From Medicago truncatula (taxonomy: Eukaryota; Streptophyta; Magnoliopsida; Fabales; Fabaceae), in NCBI RefSeq assembly GCF_003473485.1, contig NC_053044.1, forward strand, positions 50,818,091 to 50,882,090: a stretch of DNA of 64,000 nt, written 5' to 3'. This document shows positions 35,838-47,322 of this stretch, piece by piece. The stretch's first letter is position 1. The number at the start of each line of letters is the position of its first letter. The translations under genes were made by a program, and so were the position numbers. The notes beneath the pieces are model-generated. The model had not been told where the DNA came from and did not search any database. It saw only the letters and a program-made list of their open reading frames with translations.

Positions 35838-36152
35838 ATTCCAGAATAGAGAGTAAGTGATCGAGTTAGGGTTTGTTGCTATGAATTCTTAATGCGATAC
35901 TAGAACCATGACCCGTGCTGACGCACGGGTCTTAATTTCATGTAGAATAAGTCATAATAAATTTAACAATAAGCCGTAAAACATAACATAGAGAGTACAA
36001 AATTTATGATGCATTCCAACTATGAATCATAGGAATAGTAGAATTTTAATTTTGTTAAATAATAGAAAGTACACAACCAAGGAAAAATTGTCAGTCATAA
36101 ATGATTAACAAAGAAGAAGTTTAATTCTGGTCAATCATTCCAAGTACACAAT

Positions 36153-37630
36153 TTAGGATACGTTGCAAAAAACCTCGTGATAAACTACATTAGACGTTAC
36201 ATCAGTGTCTTCATCATCATCATCATCATCAGATATTAATATTTTCAAACCTTCTCTTGAAGTAACCCTTGACAAAGCCACATAAAATTGACCATGAGAG
36301 AAGATAGGTGATGGCATATATACGCCAACATGTTTCAAAGATTGGCCTTGACTTTTGTTTATAGTCACTGCAAAAGAAATGGTAAGTGGAAATTGCTTTC
36401 GTTGAAACTTGAAAGGAATTCTAGTATCAGAAGGTATCAAAGATAATCTTGGAATAAAAACTTTATCACTTATGTTAGGGCCGGATATCACTTGTGCTTC
36501 AAGCACAAACTTACCCATCCTTGTAATGACCAACCTAGTTCCGTTGCACAATCCAAACTCTGATCTATATTTCTTAACAACATCACTGGAACTCCTACTT
36601 TTAAGCGCAACCTGTGATTTGGAAGTCTAGACGCAACTATTGTGTTGAGAAATTCAGGCGTATGAACATCGTCTACTGCATCGGTACCTGTTTTATTTGC
36701 TAATGGGCTATCATAACTCAAATATATTTTTTCTTCTCCTGGCAGTAAGTCCAACACATACTCGTTTATCCGATCAACAATGGAATTTTTAGGGGCTAAT
36801 ATAGCTATGTTTTGGAAGTAATATATATTGCTCATATCTTTTAAAAGATTTGGGTAAATGTTAGAAACAATTGAAGCAAGAGGATCACCTGATAAGTAAG
36901 TCATATTACTAACAATGATATCCACATCATTGATTTCCCCAACTGTACCATCACCAATACTCAATACCCAATCTGAAAATAGCTTTCTTTCTTCAATTTC
37001 CGACTCATGTGCACCGTGTAGAATTCGCATATTTTTGGTGAGAGTGAGAACCTCACAAAATCTCCAAAGATACGAAGAATTAATTGTCGCATGTACAACC
37101 TATGGTATGATATCTCCGGGTATTACTGGTAATATCTGTCTGAAGTCACCACCAAAAACCACAACTTTACCACCAAATGGAATGTTTTTATTTCGCCCGT
37201 CCACCGCTTTTAGAATATCTCTAAAAGACCGATCAACTGCCTCAAAACAATGTATGTGCATCATCGGTGCTTCATCCCAGATTATGAGCTTTGCCTTAAC
37301 AATCAATATCGCCAATGGTGAATCTGGTTCAATGGTACATGTTGAACACTCGTCAACACTGAAAGGAATACAAAACCTAGAATGCGCGGTTCTTCCATCT
37401 GGTATCAGCAATGCAGCAATTCCACTCGATGCAACTGCCAACACTATTTCACCTTGAGATCTCAGTGCAGCGCACATAGCCCTCCATATGAATGTTTTTC
37501 CCGAGCCACCGTAACCGTAAAGAAAGAACAGACCAGGCATACCCTCACCAACCCTTGTCATTACTCTATCATAAGCATTTCGTTGTTCTGTAGTCAAGCT
37601 TGACATCATTCTTTTGTGTTCATCAGCCAA
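36153..37630 (-). pseudogene. Helitron PIF1-like helicase, C-terminal part, interrupted
   Basis: Walker A GYGGSGKT near residue 42 of the first frame, Walker B IIWDEAPM, the GGDFRQILPV motif, then NNRIDQS-like and [10 protein letters not shown] (motif V) and [13 protein letters not shown] (motif VI). An in-frame TAG interrupts after GDIIP (near 37100), and a one-base deletion near 36545 shifts the frame between NIDQSL and LCNGTRL. The N-terminal replicase is absent. An acidic D-run ends the protein region. All open segments belong to this one helicase. Confidence 0.88.
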
Positions 37631-37779
37631 TGCAGGCCTATTTTCCGATGTACCTAATTTACACCATTAGTTTATCGTTGTACCTAACTTACATCATCAT
37701 CACAAAAGATCTTTTCAGATTTTCCCGTGTGTTCTTCTCTCAATGTCGCTATATATGTTACGAACAAAACTTTAGCAAG

Positions 37780-38600
37780 TAATTTCATATTCACATGAAT
37801 TCCGAAATATTTTAGGAGCACGTAATTTTTCATAATGGTTAACGTTAAAAATAATTATACCACCATAAAAATTTTGGACCTTGGCACTATAACACAATTT
37901 TCGTCTTTTTTTAAAAGGAACACAGATTAATGTATATTACCGTTTAACTCAGCGTATTTAAGCATAAAATAATTTCGAAATAGGTTATCTTTTGAAATAA
38001 TTTTCCCACTGCAAAAAATATTTTGAGTTGCACTATAACACTTTTTCGTTTGTAATTTTAGGCTACGGAATTACAGGTTTGACATTTACTGTCATTGAGA
38101 TCAAAATCTTTATGTAATCATATTAATAAGTCATCATCTTTTTATGCATTTTAAATGAAGTTTATACATTAATACTGCAATCATTTGACTCTCCCTTTCA
38201 GCAACTCAAATTAATCATATTGATTTGCTGTAGCTAAAATTGGAAGTTACAATTAATCAAAAATTAATTCTATTTTAATTGTGGAATTAAATTTAATGGA
38301 CCAACTTGATTGACATGAATTCTGAGATATTTTGAGAGCAAGTATTTTTTCATAATGTTTAACGTTAAAAATAATTATACCACCATTCATAACACAATTT
38401 TTTTTTTCTTTTTCGAAAGGAACACAAATTAAATAGAATTACTGTTTAATGCAACGTATTTAAGCATAACATAATTCTTGAGAAATTTTCCAACGAACCT
38501 AATTTTTCATTCATTTATCGTTTGAAATAATTCTCCTACCATAAGAAATATTTTAATTTGCACTATAACACTTTTTCATTTGTAATTTTAGGCTATTTAA
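37780..38600. repeat. Direct repeat inside the Helitron
   Basis: 37790-38070 and 38320-38600 share the order CATGAATTC, TTTTTCATAATG, AACGTTAAAAATAATTATAC, GGAACACA and TATTTAAGCATAA. Spacing is about 540 bp. Non-coding Helitron interior. Confidence 0.7.
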
Positions 38601-38934
38601 TTTTAGGCCAATGCAGGCCTCTCCTAAAAAAAATTGGAACATGTCAGACAAAATCATCTTCACCTCTTCAACATCATACTCGACTGTATGTCCTAAACTT
38701 CACACAATACTTGTTGACAACACTTTCAAAGAATGAAGCTGAATTTTTTAGCAAAGGACCTGCAACATCATAAAGGTTTGAAAAATAGGAAACGATATTA
38801 AAACACGTCGTAATTGTGAGAAAAAATAACTGTATTACCTGTCAAGCAGTGATAGGACAGCAGAGTTTCAATACCACGACCCTCCAATTGAATCAACGAT
38901 AGAATAATGGAAGGAGAAAGGAGGCTGATTTTAA

Positions 38935-39500
38935 TATGCAAATCGTGTTTTTTTTTTTTTAAACTTGCAAACGGTGCTGTTTTTTTTTAATATGCAACCG
39001 TGTGGACTTTTTTTTTTTAAAGAAATTTTCAACCTGTGATTTTAATGCTATTTAATGTACAATTAATTGGGTGTTATTTTATTTCCATTATACAAACCGT
39101 GTGATTTTTTTTTTTTAATATGCAACCATGTGGTCTCCTTTTTTTCGTGAAGTTTTCGATCGTGTGTTTTTAATGCTAATCAATATACAATTGATTGTGT
39201 GTTATTTTATTTCCATTATACAATTTTGTACATAATTCACGGGTTTAATTTTCTAGCCGTGTTTTTTTTTTAATGGGATCGTGTGTTACTCTATTTCCAA
39301 TGTACCTAATTCACATTTCAAATTTGGGATGACAATTAATATGCAATCAGCCGTGTTTTTTTTTTATTAATGGGATCGTGTGTTACTCTCTTTCCAATGT
39401 ATCTAATTCACATTTCAAATTTGGGATGACAATTAATATGCAATCGTGTGTTATTCTATTTCAAAAATTAAAATAATGTGCAATCGTGTTATAAATGGCA
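38935..39500. repeat. Poly-T-interrupted tandem repeats inside the Helitron
   Basis: Repeating motifs TATGCAACCGTGTG, TGTGTTATTTTATTTCCATT and CCGTGTTTTTTTTT. The last two units (39258-39350, 39352-39448) are about 94 bp and nearly identical (GGGATCGTGTGTTACTC, TTTGGGATGACAATTAATAT). Confidence 0.8.
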
Positions 39501-39684
39501 GTTACTACAACCTGTAATGAAATGACTTTATGGCGTGTATTAAGGGTGAGGAGGTCAAACCTGGACATAAATGCTTTAGAATGATCGGTAAAATGCTAAG
39601 TTAATTTTAGGGTTAGGGTTAGCTTGACCTGACAAGCTTTAGTAAGTAAGATTTATATTATGGAAAACGATAAAATCTTTCTTG

Positions 39685-40097
39685 ATATATAGCATTGCTC
39701 TTATATTATATATTATATAGAAAACGTTAACTTGCAAATCAAGTTTGCTAATCAAGGCAATGCCATCAAAATTGTTTATTTTTCTACCATATCTTTTATG
39801 ACTACCCATAAAATAATGGTGGGTAATTTACCACAACTAATAAACATCCACATTTTTAAATGGTATCATGAACTATCTTGACCCTACCAATAAATTGTTC
39901 ATTTTCATTGATTGATGGATAAATTACCCACCATTCTTTAAAGGTAATCTTCCAATATCTTCACCACGATACCGGTTTGGAGAAATCGGAACTCTTTTTG
40001 TTTCTCTAATATTTCTATCCCTACCTACCGTCTTGCCATAGAAGCTCGTAACTTATCTGCCACCCTTATATCTTGCTTCTCTAGCTCTCCATCCCCA
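39685..40097. other. Displaced upstream region of serpin 1
   Basis: 39720-39800 aligns with the region just upstream of serpin 2 (52490-52570): GTTAACTTGC, AATCAAG, AATGCCATCAAA, TTTTCTACCATAT. It continues into a GGTGGGTAA-containing inverted repeat (39815-39830 and 39912-39945). Confidence 0.6.
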
Positions 40098-40520
40098 ATG
40101 ATTGCAGATAAATGGGTTCGATGGAACTCCTCTAATCAATCTTGTATTATTCTTAATATTGATGGCAGTTGTTTAGGAAATCTCATCAGAGCAGGATTTG
40201 GAGGTTTACTTCGACACCAAATTGGACATTGGATTACAAGTTTTTCAGGTTACATTGCAGGCACATCTGACATCCTTCTTGCTGAGCTTTATGCCATTCA
40301 TCGAGGGTTTTTACTTGCCAACGAGATGAACTTTCAAGAGGTTTTCAGCTACACGGATTCTCTCTATTGTGTTCAAATCCTTAAAGAACTAATCCCTATA
40401 TTTCATAAGTATGCTACTTTGATTCAAGACATCAAGGACCTCCTCAATCTTGACTGGCTAGCTTCTTTGTTCTCTTCTTTTCCTTTTGTTTCTGTTAGCT
40501 TTGTAAAAAAAAAAAGGTAA
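40098..40520 (+). pseudogene. LINE-type RNase H domain fragment, N-terminal half
   Basis: IILNIDGSCLGNLIRAGFGG, LLAELYAIHRGFLLA and SYTDSLYCVQIL are RNase H (RVT_3) motifs with catalytic Asp (NIDGS), Glu (AELYAI) and Asp (TDS). The frame ends in hydrophobic sequence and poly-A at 40504-40516, before the last conserved Asp. It is the opposite half and orientation of the fragment at 32.4-32.9 kb. Confidence 0.75.
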
Positions 40521-41007
40521 TCTAAAAAAAAACCTTTTCTATTTTTATTTTTTCTACCGTATATAATCAGTCAAATTTAATGGTGAGGCCAAGGTTGTCT
40601 TTCCAAAATTTTAGAATGTGATGATATTTGATTGACAACTGCAGGCAAAGCTCATACAAATTTTTCCGTTGATTTCTTTTTTGACAATAACAAAGTTATA
40701 TTATGGGCTGTTTAGATTAGACTTATTTTAAGTTTATGGAAAATAACTTATGCAAATAAATAAATTTTTATGTTAATTTATAAGCCCTCACAAACGAAAA
40801 TTGTATCTTCATAAATTATTTTTTGCATAAACTACATTTACAAATTTATGAATAATACCTAAAAACTTATTTATTTGTATACTCTTTTTCATAAGCTCAA
40901 AATAAACCTAATCCAAACGGGCCCTATTTCATTCATCAAAATGTGAGAAATACAAGATGAAATATAATCAAACACATGACAACTAACATAAAATTTTGAC
41001 GCCCTTG
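40521..41007. other. Spacer with serpin-flank similarity
   Basis: 40630-40680 (TGCAGGCAAAGCTCATACAAATTT-type segment) resembles 49733-49770, the distal 3' flank of serpin 2, marking the edge of a duplicated block. Also includes a short inverted repeat (40735-40760 / 40862-40905). Confidence 0.5.
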
Positions 41008-41322
41008 CTAAGCGAAGAGCAACAAAATTAACTTGGCTGTTAACCAAACTAAGTTTGGAAAGTTGAAAAGGAGAATTTTATAATCATGAATAATTTTGCT
41101 AAACTCAGATTGGTTTGTAGATTTGTCCCCTATGCCATCAGTAACCAGCTTGCAATCTAGTTCTATCGACACATTTAACATCCCCATTTCATCAAGCCAA
41201 ATCGTAGCTTCCTTGAGTCCCCATGTTTCTGCTTCCATTGGATTGGGTACACCATCATACCAAGCTGTCCTTGCTTTTATAAAATGACCTCTAGAATCAC
41301 TTAGTGCACGTACCAACACCAA
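41008..41322 (-). pseudogene. Second type of RNase H domain fragment
   Basis: VRALSDSRGHFIKARTAWYD, then PMEAETWGLKEATIWLDEMG and SIELDCKLVTDGI are RNase H motifs of a different LINE subfamily. The frame loses the domain after FNFPNLVWLTAK, before the terminal conserved Asp. The insert interrupts the serpin-flank duplication. Confidence 0.7.
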
Positions 41323-42146
41323 AGCAATGATTTTCTATTGACTTCTAACTATTTTTTAAGTCAATTTTTTATTTCATTTACACTCTTTGCTTGCAACTGC
41401 AACAACTAGGGTGCCCATATAGCAAGAACTTATCTTCGTAGTTGTCGACAAGCTAACTAAAAAGCACCTAAATATTGATTAATAATCCATAACAGAAACT
41501 AATCACTGATCAGCAATTCAGCATGCATCTAAATACAATACATGTTTATTTAATTTTGTCTATAAAGCCATGGATCAAGAATCTTAATGAACTAAAACAA
41601 TATACCATTCTTTAGATCTCCATATAGTAGCTAACAAAATCAGCAAACCGAAATAGATAATCATAAAACAAAGTGACATCAACAGTAGAAGCAAGAGGCA
41701 CAAGAATGAGAATGTCATTGGTCATATTTCTGCAAACAAATCAATCACTAACAACCAAGTGTAATTTCCTACAGGTTAAGGTTTACTGCTATGTCCTGGT
41801 ATCTTGAGTGCAAGATGAGTACCCGAGAAGTTACACATGGAAAGCTCATACAAGGTTGGTGTAGATTGTTCCTGGGAACTTAAAGCTAAAGTTCATGCAT
41901 TTGAGGTTGGTCGATTATAGCAAAAGATTTGGAGGTTCTTGAGAACTTAAATCTAAATCTCATACGTTTGAGTTTGGTCGACCATAGCAAAAGATTTGGT
42001 GGTTCTTGAAAACTCGAAGCTATAAGAAATCTACTTATCTTTAGACAAGAAAATTGAGCACGATTGTTCCTTAATGAACATATAACAAGAAGCATATAAT
42101 TAAGATAAACAAGTGTGGTAATAGGTGTTATACTTGTATGTGAATA
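41323..42146. other. Copy of the serpin 3' flanking region
   Basis: 41385-41870 is collinear with 49790-50130 downstream of serpin 2 (CACCTAAA/TATTGATTAATAATCCATAA, AATGAGAATG, CATATTTCTGCAAACAAATC, CTACAGGTTAAGGTTTACT, GGAAAGCTCATACAAGGTTGG). No serpin follows, so this is an orphan flank of a lost copy or a rearranged one. Confidence 0.7.
41880..42015. repeat. Tandem repeat of about 63 bp, two copies plus a partial
   Basis: Units contain TTGGTCGATTATAGCAAAAG or TTGGTCGACCATAGCAAAAG followed by ATTTGGAGGTTCTTGA / ATTTGGTGGTTCTTGA. Confidence 0.8.
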
Positions 42147-43405
42147 TGTTGGAACAAAATGTGTGTAACATTAACCCTTGAGAGTTTTGATGATAACAAG
42201 ATATTAAAAATTGTCAATTAGATATGCTAATATCTGTTCAAGTGTATATGACTATAGAAAAAAATTAACATCTTAAAAACGTCTTGGAAGAACAATAGAG
42301 AGCAAAGGAATCAACAAAAAGGAAGCTTAAAGCGTCTGAAGAAAACTGCTCCTGAAGACAAAAGTGCTCCTGAAGTAATGACGTCATCAGAAGCTGAAAA
42401 TCACCAGAAGCTGCAGTTCATCACGAGATGCAACATAAAGCTTCAAAGGCTGTTCAATGGATTTAATCTCGTCTAAGCATTGCAGAAGACTGGAAAAATG
42501 AAGCAACAACTAGTTTGAAAGGATTTGAAGGCATTTGATGTTTGTTCTTCAAAGAGTGTTGACAAAGTACAATTGTACGAAGTGTACAACCACTACCTCC
42601 ACTACTATGTTTTTGTCTCTGCTACAAGACAAGAAAAACAGCTCTGCCTGCAAAGATGTTCCTTCACAATAGGAATGCATTTGAAATTGATCCTTCATAG
42701 GACAATAACCATATCAGGCAAAAGATCATTGGTGATTGATCAAAGCTTCAAACGACTCTATTTTGATATGCTGACAATTCACAACGTCTCTTTCATACCT
42801 CTATATAAAGGAGTGAAGACTTAGAGTTTCATACAGAACAATACCAAGAATTACAAGTGACAAAACTCTGCTGAAATTGTTCTGCACTCAAAAGTTCACT
42901 TAGAATTTCTTATCAACTTTCATATCTTAGAAATTCTAGAGTCTTAAGAGTCTGTATCTAATTTGTATTGTGAACACCACTGATTGTATATCAAGTGTTC
43001 AATCTCAAATATTTTTCTTTGTAATTCTGTTTGAATTAAGAAGTCTCTCGCAGTTGTGCTTGAGCATTAGAAGTCTCTTGATTGTATTCAGGAGCATAGG
43101 AAGTCTCTTGCAGTTGTGCTTGAGCAATTTGAAGTCTCTTGCTAGTTTTAGCAGTGAGCAATTGTAATCAGATATTACATAGTGAATTCTCCTTTGAAGT
43201 GCAAGGGGACATGACTGACTTCCGGTTTATGGAAGGAACCTGTATAAATTGCTTTGTGTCTTTCTTCTCTCTCTGTTTTATCCGCTGCATCTAGTTCTGA
43301 ACATCACTTCACAAGTAGCACTCTATCTCCTTCTGATCAGTGTTTTCAGCTTAGGAGAAAAAGTCAACACAATTCAACCCCCTTCTTATGTTTTTCTCAC
43401 CTTCT
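42147..43405 (+). mobile_element. Solo LTR of a SIRE/Maximus-like copia element
   Basis: Starts TGTTGGAACAAAATG, with TTTTGATGATAACAAGA near the start, TATA (CTCTATATAAAGGAG, 42801) and CAACCCCCTTCTTATG near the end, features I recall from legume SIRE-type LTRs. It ends CACCTTCT (CA mutated to CT) and is flanked by GAATA on both sides (42142-42146 and 43406-43410), a 5-bp target-site duplication. No primer-binding site or coding region follows, so it is a solo LTR. The interior AGAAGTCTCTTGCAGTTGTG segment is repeated three to four times at 43040-43145. Confidence 0.75.
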
Positions 43406-43410
43406 GAATA

Positions 43411-44120
43411 ATGAAGAAGTTCTGTTTGATTATTCTTGTCATGGCTGCTGCCATTTGTTTAGTGCTTCTATTTTGAAATGTTTGGGTTGGCTGATTGAAG
43501 TGCTTGCCCTATTATATGAGTAATTGAGTATTTTTTTTTTTACAAAGAGTAATTGAGTACTTAAGTAGATACTAGTTGCACAAGGGAGATCTTGGGTATG
43601 AAATTTATTACAAAAACAAGTAGCTTGAAAGTTATTACAAAAACAAGTACCTAACATCATACAACAACTAATTTGATTAATATCAGGTAATGAACCAATT
43701 ATTTTGGCATAAAATGAATTAATAGATTCATTAAAGCCAATTAATCGATTATTATGACAGAATATAGGCAAAATGTACAAAAGTTGAAGGTTTCGGTTAC
43801 TTAATCCAGTATTGAATTACTAAAAATACAAAATTAAGGTTCGTTACATTCTACCTCTCTTAAAATAATTCCATCCTCGAAATTCAATTGAACACTGGAC
43901 AAATAAACAGCTGAATTTCAATTTGAATTAGAAATGAAGTTTACGAATCATTAAGAATTGGATTCAGTTTTGGCACAAATGGAAATATGACTGATATTAC
44001 TAACTCAAGTTCAGGCATAAAGGTAACTTGGGGTTTACAAGGGAGCACCCCAGTCGGAAACCAAAATAACAACACGTCCATGAAATAAAGCAAAACATCA
44101 AAACAGTATGAGCTTGGGCC
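43411..44120 (-). mobile_element. Gypsy-type element fragment downstream of the chimeric gene
   Basis: On the minus strand, ATTGAATTTCGAGGATGG...TTAAGAGAGGTAGAATGTAACG (43850-43890) is the typical end of a Ty3/gypsy polyprotein and start of its 3' LTR. The whole stretch 43670-44385 recurs, diverged, at 54385-54942. No complete domain remains. Confidence 0.6.
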
Positions 44121-45639
44121 CTAATCTAACTGTCTGCTCCGTGGACTCATAACCGACACGCTTGGATTCTGTATGACATATTCTTCGAGGTCTTTCAGTC
44201 TGGCCTCTACTGCACCAAGTCTGCTCTCTAGCCGTCTGAAGTCAGTCCTAATCTCCCAGAAGACATCCAATATCTGGTGCAGTGCGGCCTGTCCCATGGC
44301 CTCCAGTGCCGCTGGCTCTTGCTGGTTAGCTTGTTGCTCAGGTGGTGGAACCTGCTGCTCCCACTCACCCTCCGCCTCCCCTGCAGGATCCTTTATGGTG
44401 CCTTGATTGACATCACCACCCTGTTCATTTTGACCAGAATTAACAGAAGGCAACCCATGCAATTTAGATAAATGATGCTTATGTTGCTGCTCTGTAGAAA
44501 GGTCATTAGGTTCTGCTGATGATTGCCAGGAATTTAAAGTTTGTTGTGATGCTGTATTGTTTACCACAGTCGATACTGATCCACCTCGCATTCTCTTAGG
44601 ATCATTGAATAAACTCTGCTGTTCTACACCCAAGTGATTGAGACCAATGCTCTGATGTGGAATTCTCCTTTTGTGTGAATTGAGAGGTTGAGGTTGTGGT
44701 CTTAGAGATGATAATGAACCAGTGATTTTCCCCAAAAAAGGATTAAAGTTGCCACCACTGATTTCATATGGCGATGGAAAATGTATATGTTGTTGTTGCT
44801 GATTATAAAAGCCTTGTGTGTGAACTGGGGTGTTTTCAGTTTCTTGACAAATGGTGTTAGAACTAGATGGCAGTAATTGAGTTGGTTCCACTGCTTGAAC
44901 ATCATGTTCCTGAGATTTTTTAGTACTAATGTCCATAGTTGAATAAGTCGGCCCAGTCTTCACTTGGATTACTGAAGAATTATTATGAGAATGGTCCGCA
45001 GCAGCATTCATACTTCTCGGATGCAGTTTTACTATTGCATGGGGATCATTAAATTGTGCTGGAATTGAAGTAACAGTTGGCATGCTTATAGGGTGCTGTT
45101 GTCCAGAAGAACCCGTATTGGATTTTATCTGCAAGAAAAACAATGGTTCTTAGCATAACGTTGAAATCTATATTCAATCGCCTTAAAAAAAACATCTGTA
45201 AGGCTGCATAAACCACATACTCTACCTACCTGTTGCTGCACTTCTGTTAATGCTTTCCTAATCATCTGATCCTCCACAATCCCTTTCAAAAGCCTTACAC
45301 ACTGATCTTTGGATATTTCATCTCTCTAGAACAAATGACAACAAAATTGACAAAACCAAAAATTTAGTAATATGAAAAAGCCTCGCACAACAAACTTTAG
45401 TTAGTAGTTTAGCACAAAAGAAAGGGAAAAAAGACATGATAGCCAAACTGGTTTGAGAAACAGACCTTCAATTTTTCCATTAAAGTTTGAAGTTCAATGG
45501 CTTTGTCTTCGGCAAGTTGGGGAATTATGATAGGGAGCAACAAGCCAATTGGCACCTGTTTATTACGATTGATTTGGCTACTAGGTTGTTCATTGACTGC
45601 GGCTTCTTGATTATGCATTGTGTAATTGTTCGAGAACAT
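44121..45639 (-). CDS. TAF4 derivative B: RST domain fused to a coiled-coil tail (chimeric ORF)
   Basis: Three exons, 45639-45466, 45325-45230 and 45128-44121, splice in frame (AAG|GTCTG, CAG|GTAGG; acceptors CTAG and GCAG) to 425 residues. Residues 1-28 are a new short N-terminus (MFSNNYTMHNQE). The RST domain is complete (about 29-90), then comes the Q/H-rich exon 4 region of TAF4 to about 336 with a small internal deletion. After TIKD the sequence switches to AGEAEGEWEQQVPPPEQQAN and a helical, coiled-coil-like tail (RRLESRLGAVEARLKDLEEY) that is not TAF4. The acidic N-terminus and the histone-fold domain of TAF4 are absent. Every frame is open, and a TATA box lies 135 bases upstream, so expression is possible. 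Alternatively it is a young pseudogene that happens to be open. Confidence 0.6.
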
Positions 45640-45772
45640 ACACCTCAGGAAATACGGTTTAATTGTTCGATTAAAATAACAAGACTCGTCAACACAAGTC
45701 GAAGGAGGGAGAAGAGAGGAAAAAGACAGGAATCATGAATTTCGATGTAAAGAATGAGCGGGGTGAACTCTC

Positions 45773-45782
45773 CCTTTTATAG
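45773..45782 (-). promoter_or_regulatory. TATA box of TAF4 derivative B
   Basis: The minus strand reads CCCTATAAAAGGGAG, inside a short GGGAG/CTCCC palindrome, followed by a 5' leader with a CT-rich start (about 45700-45740) and one short upstream ORF before the ATG at 45639. The full-length TAF4 gene shows no similar sequence at this place, so this promoter was acquired separately. Confidence 0.55.
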
Positions 45783-45878
45783 GGAGAGTTCGTAACAAAC
45801 GAGTAACAAATTTTGGATAATGATTAAATTAATTAATTTATCATTTTCAAGTGATAAAAAAATGTATATCTTTTTGAT

Positions 45879-46007
45879 CCAGAAGTCCTAGCTCAACTAG
45901 CAAAATGCCGAAATTGTTAGGCCGGATACCATGAATGGGGTTCGGAACTCCGGTACCTCCACTTATGTGTGTGTGAGTTTATATTTCGTCTATCAAAAAA
46001 AAAAAAA
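45879..46007 (+). mobile_element. tRNA-derived SINE
   Basis: A box TAGCTCAACTAG, then GTTAGGCCGGATACC, a B-box region GGGGTTCGGAACTCC, GTACCTCCACTTATGTGTG and a terminal poly-A run. Same family as the copy at 47779-47918 but opposite orientation. Target-site duplication not clear. Confidence 0.8.
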
Positions 46008-46594
46008 CAAACTCTCGTAACAAAACCGAAGTACGTGCATTTGAATCTATCTCTATATTTTCTAATAAATCTATATATTTCGTATGCTAATAAATTTCTA
46101 TATTCCGTTGATTTGAATTCCTATTCAAAAATTCCATTCTAATTTGAAGGATCACACATCTAAAACCTTAATTGTAATTGTAATCTATAGTCTGCTTATA
46201 GCTTTTTATTTATTATTTATTTTACGTATATATCTTAAAAAAGTGATTGTTTCTTTTTAACAAAAAAGAAGAAGCAGAAGTATGAGTAGTAGTAGTAAAT
46301 AATGGATAAAATAAGTTGTAGTTAAAGATTTATAACATCTAAAGTAACAAATTAAATTTCAAGTGTTTGTTAAGAACAAATCATAGTCTTAGTAAAAAAA
46401 CTAAGTATAGTATAGTAAATATATACGTTTTTTTTAGGGAAGTAAACACATACGTTTTTAAAATTGAAATAAAATGACATTTTGAAAAAAATAAAAAAAT
46501 AGAAGGAATATTTTAATAATAATCTTTACCATTTTAGTAAAATTTGAATTTCATGATAATAATAAAATAATTTGAATTTCATTTTTAGTAAATA
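46008..46594. other. AT-rich spacer
   Basis: No gene. Simple AT-rich sequence up to the Helitron start. Confidence 0.4.
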
Positions 46595-46939
46595 TCTATA
46601 CTATATATAACAAAAGTAGACCATTTTGAGATGACTTTTTCACCATAAGAATGTTATTTTGTCGGTGTCATCCAAAAAGATAAGAATTTATATTATACTT
46701 GTTATATTTTTTTGAAAAGATACTATATTTATTATATAGTTGGTATCATTGAAAAAATTAAGTATAATTTATTACAATATGAAAGTATAAAATATCTAAA
46801 ATATCTTTATTTATACCTACAGTTTTAATCAAAATAAAATTAATTTTAATCAAAATTTTATAAAAACCACCGTTAGTAATTTACACTTATTAACGCAAGA
46901 AGAAGAGTGTTTAGATGGGCGTGCCCATCTAAACGCTAG
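46595..46939 (+). mobile_element. Short non-autonomous Helitron (345 bp)
   Basis: Begins TCTATACTATATATAACAAA and ends with a perfect 12-bp hairpin (46909-46934, GTTTAGATGGGC/GCCCATCTAAAC), G, CTAG. It is flanked by A (46594) and T (46940), the A^T target. The interior has the ATTTATATTATA and TCATTGAAAAA words shared with the neighbouring copies. Confidence 0.88.
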
Positions 46940-47322
46940 TCTATATAATATATGTTTGTGACTTATTGTAATAAATCATGCTTATCCTTTTCAATTTCAT
47001 AACAATATAGCAAATATAATATAAACTTTTATCTTTATCAATGACACTAACAATATATAATTAATATAGAAATATTTATTTAAGGGTATAATTAGAATAA
47101 TGAAAAATCCAGCCCAATATATCCTATTCCCTTTATATATTTTTAAGATGATATTGTTCCTTTTTAGTGGGGAAGTTCCTATTTTAATGAGATTTAACTA
47201 TTTTTTTTAATTAATAGTTTAAGTAATATTATAAAAAGGATAAAATGGTAAATACAATACATTAAATGAAGGGAAAAATTAAAAAGGAAAAAGTCATCTC
47301 AAATTCATGTATTTTCTTTGTA

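Larger units (their letters stand above)
35900..39684 (-). mobile_element. Helitron (3.8 kb) with decayed helicase, inserted in serpin 1 upstream region
   Basis: The minus strand ends in CTAG (35900-35903) seven bases after an 8-bp hairpin (35911-35930, ACCCGTGC/GCACGGGT), the Helitron 3' signature, and begins with TC at 39684-39683. Flanking bases on the + strand are A (35899) and T (39685), the A^T target. The flanks join into sequence matching serpin 2's intact upstream region (TTTGTTGCTAT ... GTTAACTTGC), which gives the empty site. It contains the PIF1-like helicase remnant; no Rep domain is visible, so it is internally deleted. Confidence 0.8.
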
